Of a stretch of DNA of 64,000 nucleotides, positions 62,413 through 64,000 are shown piece by piece (within the stretch, counting starts at the first letter, position 1; every line of letters begins with the position of its first letter). The position numbers were made by a program, and so were the translations under genes. The notes below the pieces were generated by a model. The model was not told the origin of the DNA, searched no databases, and saw nothing but the letters and a program-made list of their open reading frames with translations. The DNA comes from an uncultured Prevotellaceae bacterium (GTDB lineage: Bacteria; Bacteroidota; Bacteroidia; Bacteroidales; Muribaculaceae): positions 1 through 64,000 of the forward strand of contig ONKF01000015.1 in assembly GCA_900318335.1 (NCBI GenBank), in the 5' to 3' direction.

Positions 62413-64000
62413 GAGTACTGATTTCCATTCTCCTGTTGCTGGTGTGCGTGCTGCCAGCCGCATCACAGACGGTCGATGCTGTCGTTGTGCAATCGACCAC
62501 CGAGGTTGACTGTCGTGACATGCGCAACACACGCATCAGCGAGCAGCGCGTCTATCGCCTGCTCCATGAGCGCGCCAACGACATGGCGCAGTTTGCGATA
62601 GGTTGCAGCAAGTGGCAGAAGTTGACCGACTTCAACGGTCAAGTGACCGATGCCACAGGCAAGGTCATCCGCAAGTTTAAGAAGGGGGAGCTCAAGCGCA
62701 GTGAACTGAGCGGCGACTTTGCTGATGACTTCTATACGCTCTCGCTTGACTATACGCCGCCCAGTTACCCAATTACTGTAGAATTCAACTGGGTCACCGA
62801 ACGCAACAACGGCAACTTCGGATTCCCTGCCTTTGCTCCGGTCGAAGCCTACAATACCCAGGTGGAACACGCCAATTACGTGCTCACGGCGCCAGCCCAG
62901 ATGGCATGCCGGTACCAGTGCCGTAACATCGCCGACCAGGTGACACAAAGCACCTTGAGTGATGGCCGCATCCGCTACGAGGTGCACATGGATAACCTGC
63001 CCGCCATTGATAGTGAACCCTATTCGCCCCCTGCCCGTGAAATCCTACCTCACATTCTATGGTCGCCAGGCAAGTTTGAATTTCATGGCGTCTCAGGCGA
63101 TATGACGACATGGCAGGGATACGGGGAATGGATCCATTCGTTGCTCAAGGGTCAGCAAGAGTTGACGCCCAAATTCAAGGAGCAGCTGCACGCCATGACC
63201 GACACCTGCCGTACCGACCGCAGCAAGGTGGAGGTCATCTACAATTACCTGGCCCAAACCACGCGCTATGTGAGTATCCAGTTAGGCATCGGAGGCTGGC
63301 AACCGTTTCCCGCCAACGAGGTGTGCCGCACCGGTTTTGGCGATTGCAAAGGCTTGACCAATTACCTGTGCACCATGATGCATGAGGTGGGCATTCCGGC
63401 CAACTATGTGGTCATCAAGAGTGACCAGCGCCACCTCGTCAGGGAGTTCCCGTCCAATCAGTTCAATCACGTCATTGCCCAAGTGCCGCTGCCGGGCGAC
63501 ACGCTGTGGCTCGAGTGCACGTCCTCGGCCTTTGTGCCGCTGGGATATGTGCATGAAAGTATAGCAGGCAACGATGCGCTGCTGATTGATGACAATGGCG
63601 GGCACTTGGTGAAACTTCCTGCTTACACCCCCGAGCAGAATGTCTCTTATAACAAAGCACACGTCACGCTGCAGGATGACGGCAGTGCCAAGTTGGATGT
63701 CGATATGCGATATGAGTGCCGCCAATACGAGGACATGTTACCCCTCATGTCGCGCACCGAGCAGCAACGCCGAGATGCCATGCTCAGCAGCATCAACCTC
63801 TCGGCGGTCACGCTTGGCGACTTTACGTTTACAGAGCATAAGCAGAGCTACACCACACCCCATATCGATGTGAATATGCAGCTCGAAACACGCAATCTGG
63901 CCAATATCACCGGCTCTCGCATGTTTATCCCAGTGGGAATATTCCACAAAATGACCGTACCACGGGCATTACAACAGCGCATGCAGCCCGTCAGTATCGG
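62409..64000 (+). CDS. DUF3857/transglutaminase protein with intact catalytic residues (cut by window end)
   Basis: The gene begins with ATG at 62409, overlapping the previous stop by 4 bp, and stays open to the end of the window (530 codons). The N-terminus is a signal peptide (MRVLISILLLLVCVLPAASQ). A DUF3857-like domain (about 25-255) precedes a transglutaminase-like core with Cys313 (GFGDCKGLTNYL), His354 (NQFNHVIAQV) and acidic Glu369 (LWLECTSS), so it looks catalytically competent. A beta-rich C-terminal domain starts near 395. It probably works with the inactive paralogue in front of it. The end is unknown. Confidence 0.8.
   Translation, partial: MRVLISILLLLVCVLPAASQTVDAVVVQSTTEVDCRDMRNTRISEQRVYRLLHERANDMAQFAIGCSKWQKLTDFNGQVTDATGKVIRKFKKGELKRSELSGDFADDFYTLSLDYTPPSYPITVEFNWVTERNNGNFGFPAFAPVEAYNTQVEHANYVLTAPAQMACRYQCRNIADQVTQSTLSDGRIRYEVHMDNLPAIDSEPYSPPAREILPHILWSPGKFEFHGVSGDMTTWQGYGEWIHSLLKGQQELTPKFKEQLHAMTDTCRTDRSKVEVIYNYLAQTTRYVSIQLGIGGWQPFPANEVCRTGFGDCKGLTNYLCTMMHEVGIPANYVVIKSDQRHLVREFPSNQFNHVIAQVPLPGDTLWLECTSSAFVPLGYVHESIAGNDALLIDDNGGHLVKLPAYTPEQNVSYNKAHVTLQDDGSAKLDVDMRYECRQYEDMLPLMSRTEQQRRDAMLSSINLSAVTLGDFTFTEHKQSYTTPHIDVNMQLETRNLANITGSRMFIPVGIFHKMTVPRALQQRMQPVSI

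Overview
The window reads as a chromosomal segment of a strictly anaerobic gut Bacteroidota in the order Bacteroidales, most like Muribaculaceae or Prevotellaceae. The evidence is the repeated Bacteroidota promoter element TAnnTTTG (often with TTG/TTTG about 20 bp upstream), DUF5686, DUF3857 and FecR/DUF4974-type families, a RibBA fusion, a Tat system with TatA and TatC only, and several secreted proteins with dockerin-like C-termini. No phage, plasmid, integrase, CRISPR, rRNA or tRNA gene was recognised.

Region 1 (1-9.6 kb) is a hydrogen-metabolism island after the 3' end of rpsA. It holds a three-gene electron-bifurcating [FeFe]-hydrogenase (hydB-hydA-hydC), then a second, single-chain [FeFe]-hydrogenase with its own promoter, then maturases hydF and hydG on the minus strand. 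The third maturase, hydE, lies 31 kb away (40.7-41.7 kb), overlapping the end of a transglutaminase gene. The second hydrogenase looks like the N- and C-terminal iron-sulfur modules of HydB, without the flavin/NADH core, joined to the H-cluster domain of HydA. It is the most unusual protein in the window.

Region 2 (9.8-17.6 kb) has an LptD-like outer-membrane protein, a YiiX-like hydrolase, a LysE-type exporter, phosphate butyryltransferase and butyrate kinase (acyl-CoA to ATP), and tatA/tatC. Region 3 (17.6-22 kb) has two secreted dockerin-tailed proteins, one resembling gingipain/haemagglutinin adhesin modules, bracketed by two inverted copies of a roughly 200 bp non-coding repeat with strong palindromes.

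Region 4 (22-33.9 kb, mostly minus strand) has a CPA2 antiporter, MgtC, a ClpC without its N-domain, a secreted endonuclease I with dockerin tail, an HD protein, RibBA, an LptF/LptG permease and a CYTH protein. Region 5 (34-48.7 kb) has a DUF5686 outer-membrane protein, dnaE, trxA, hydE with the transglutaminase, lepA and a Pif1-like helicase. An 800 bp AT-rich non-coding stretch follows.

Region 6 (49.5-64 kb) has a heterodimeric ABC exporter, then a cell-surface signalling operon: ECF sigma factor, a possible 56-residue membrane peptide, a short anti-sigma factor and an STN-type TonB-dependent receptor. Two lipoproteins and a broken serpin follow. The window ends in two overlapping DUF3857/transglutaminase-like genes, the last cut by the edge. 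hydA and the serpin both show an apparent frame-changing deletion near the N-terminus, either real decay or assembly error.
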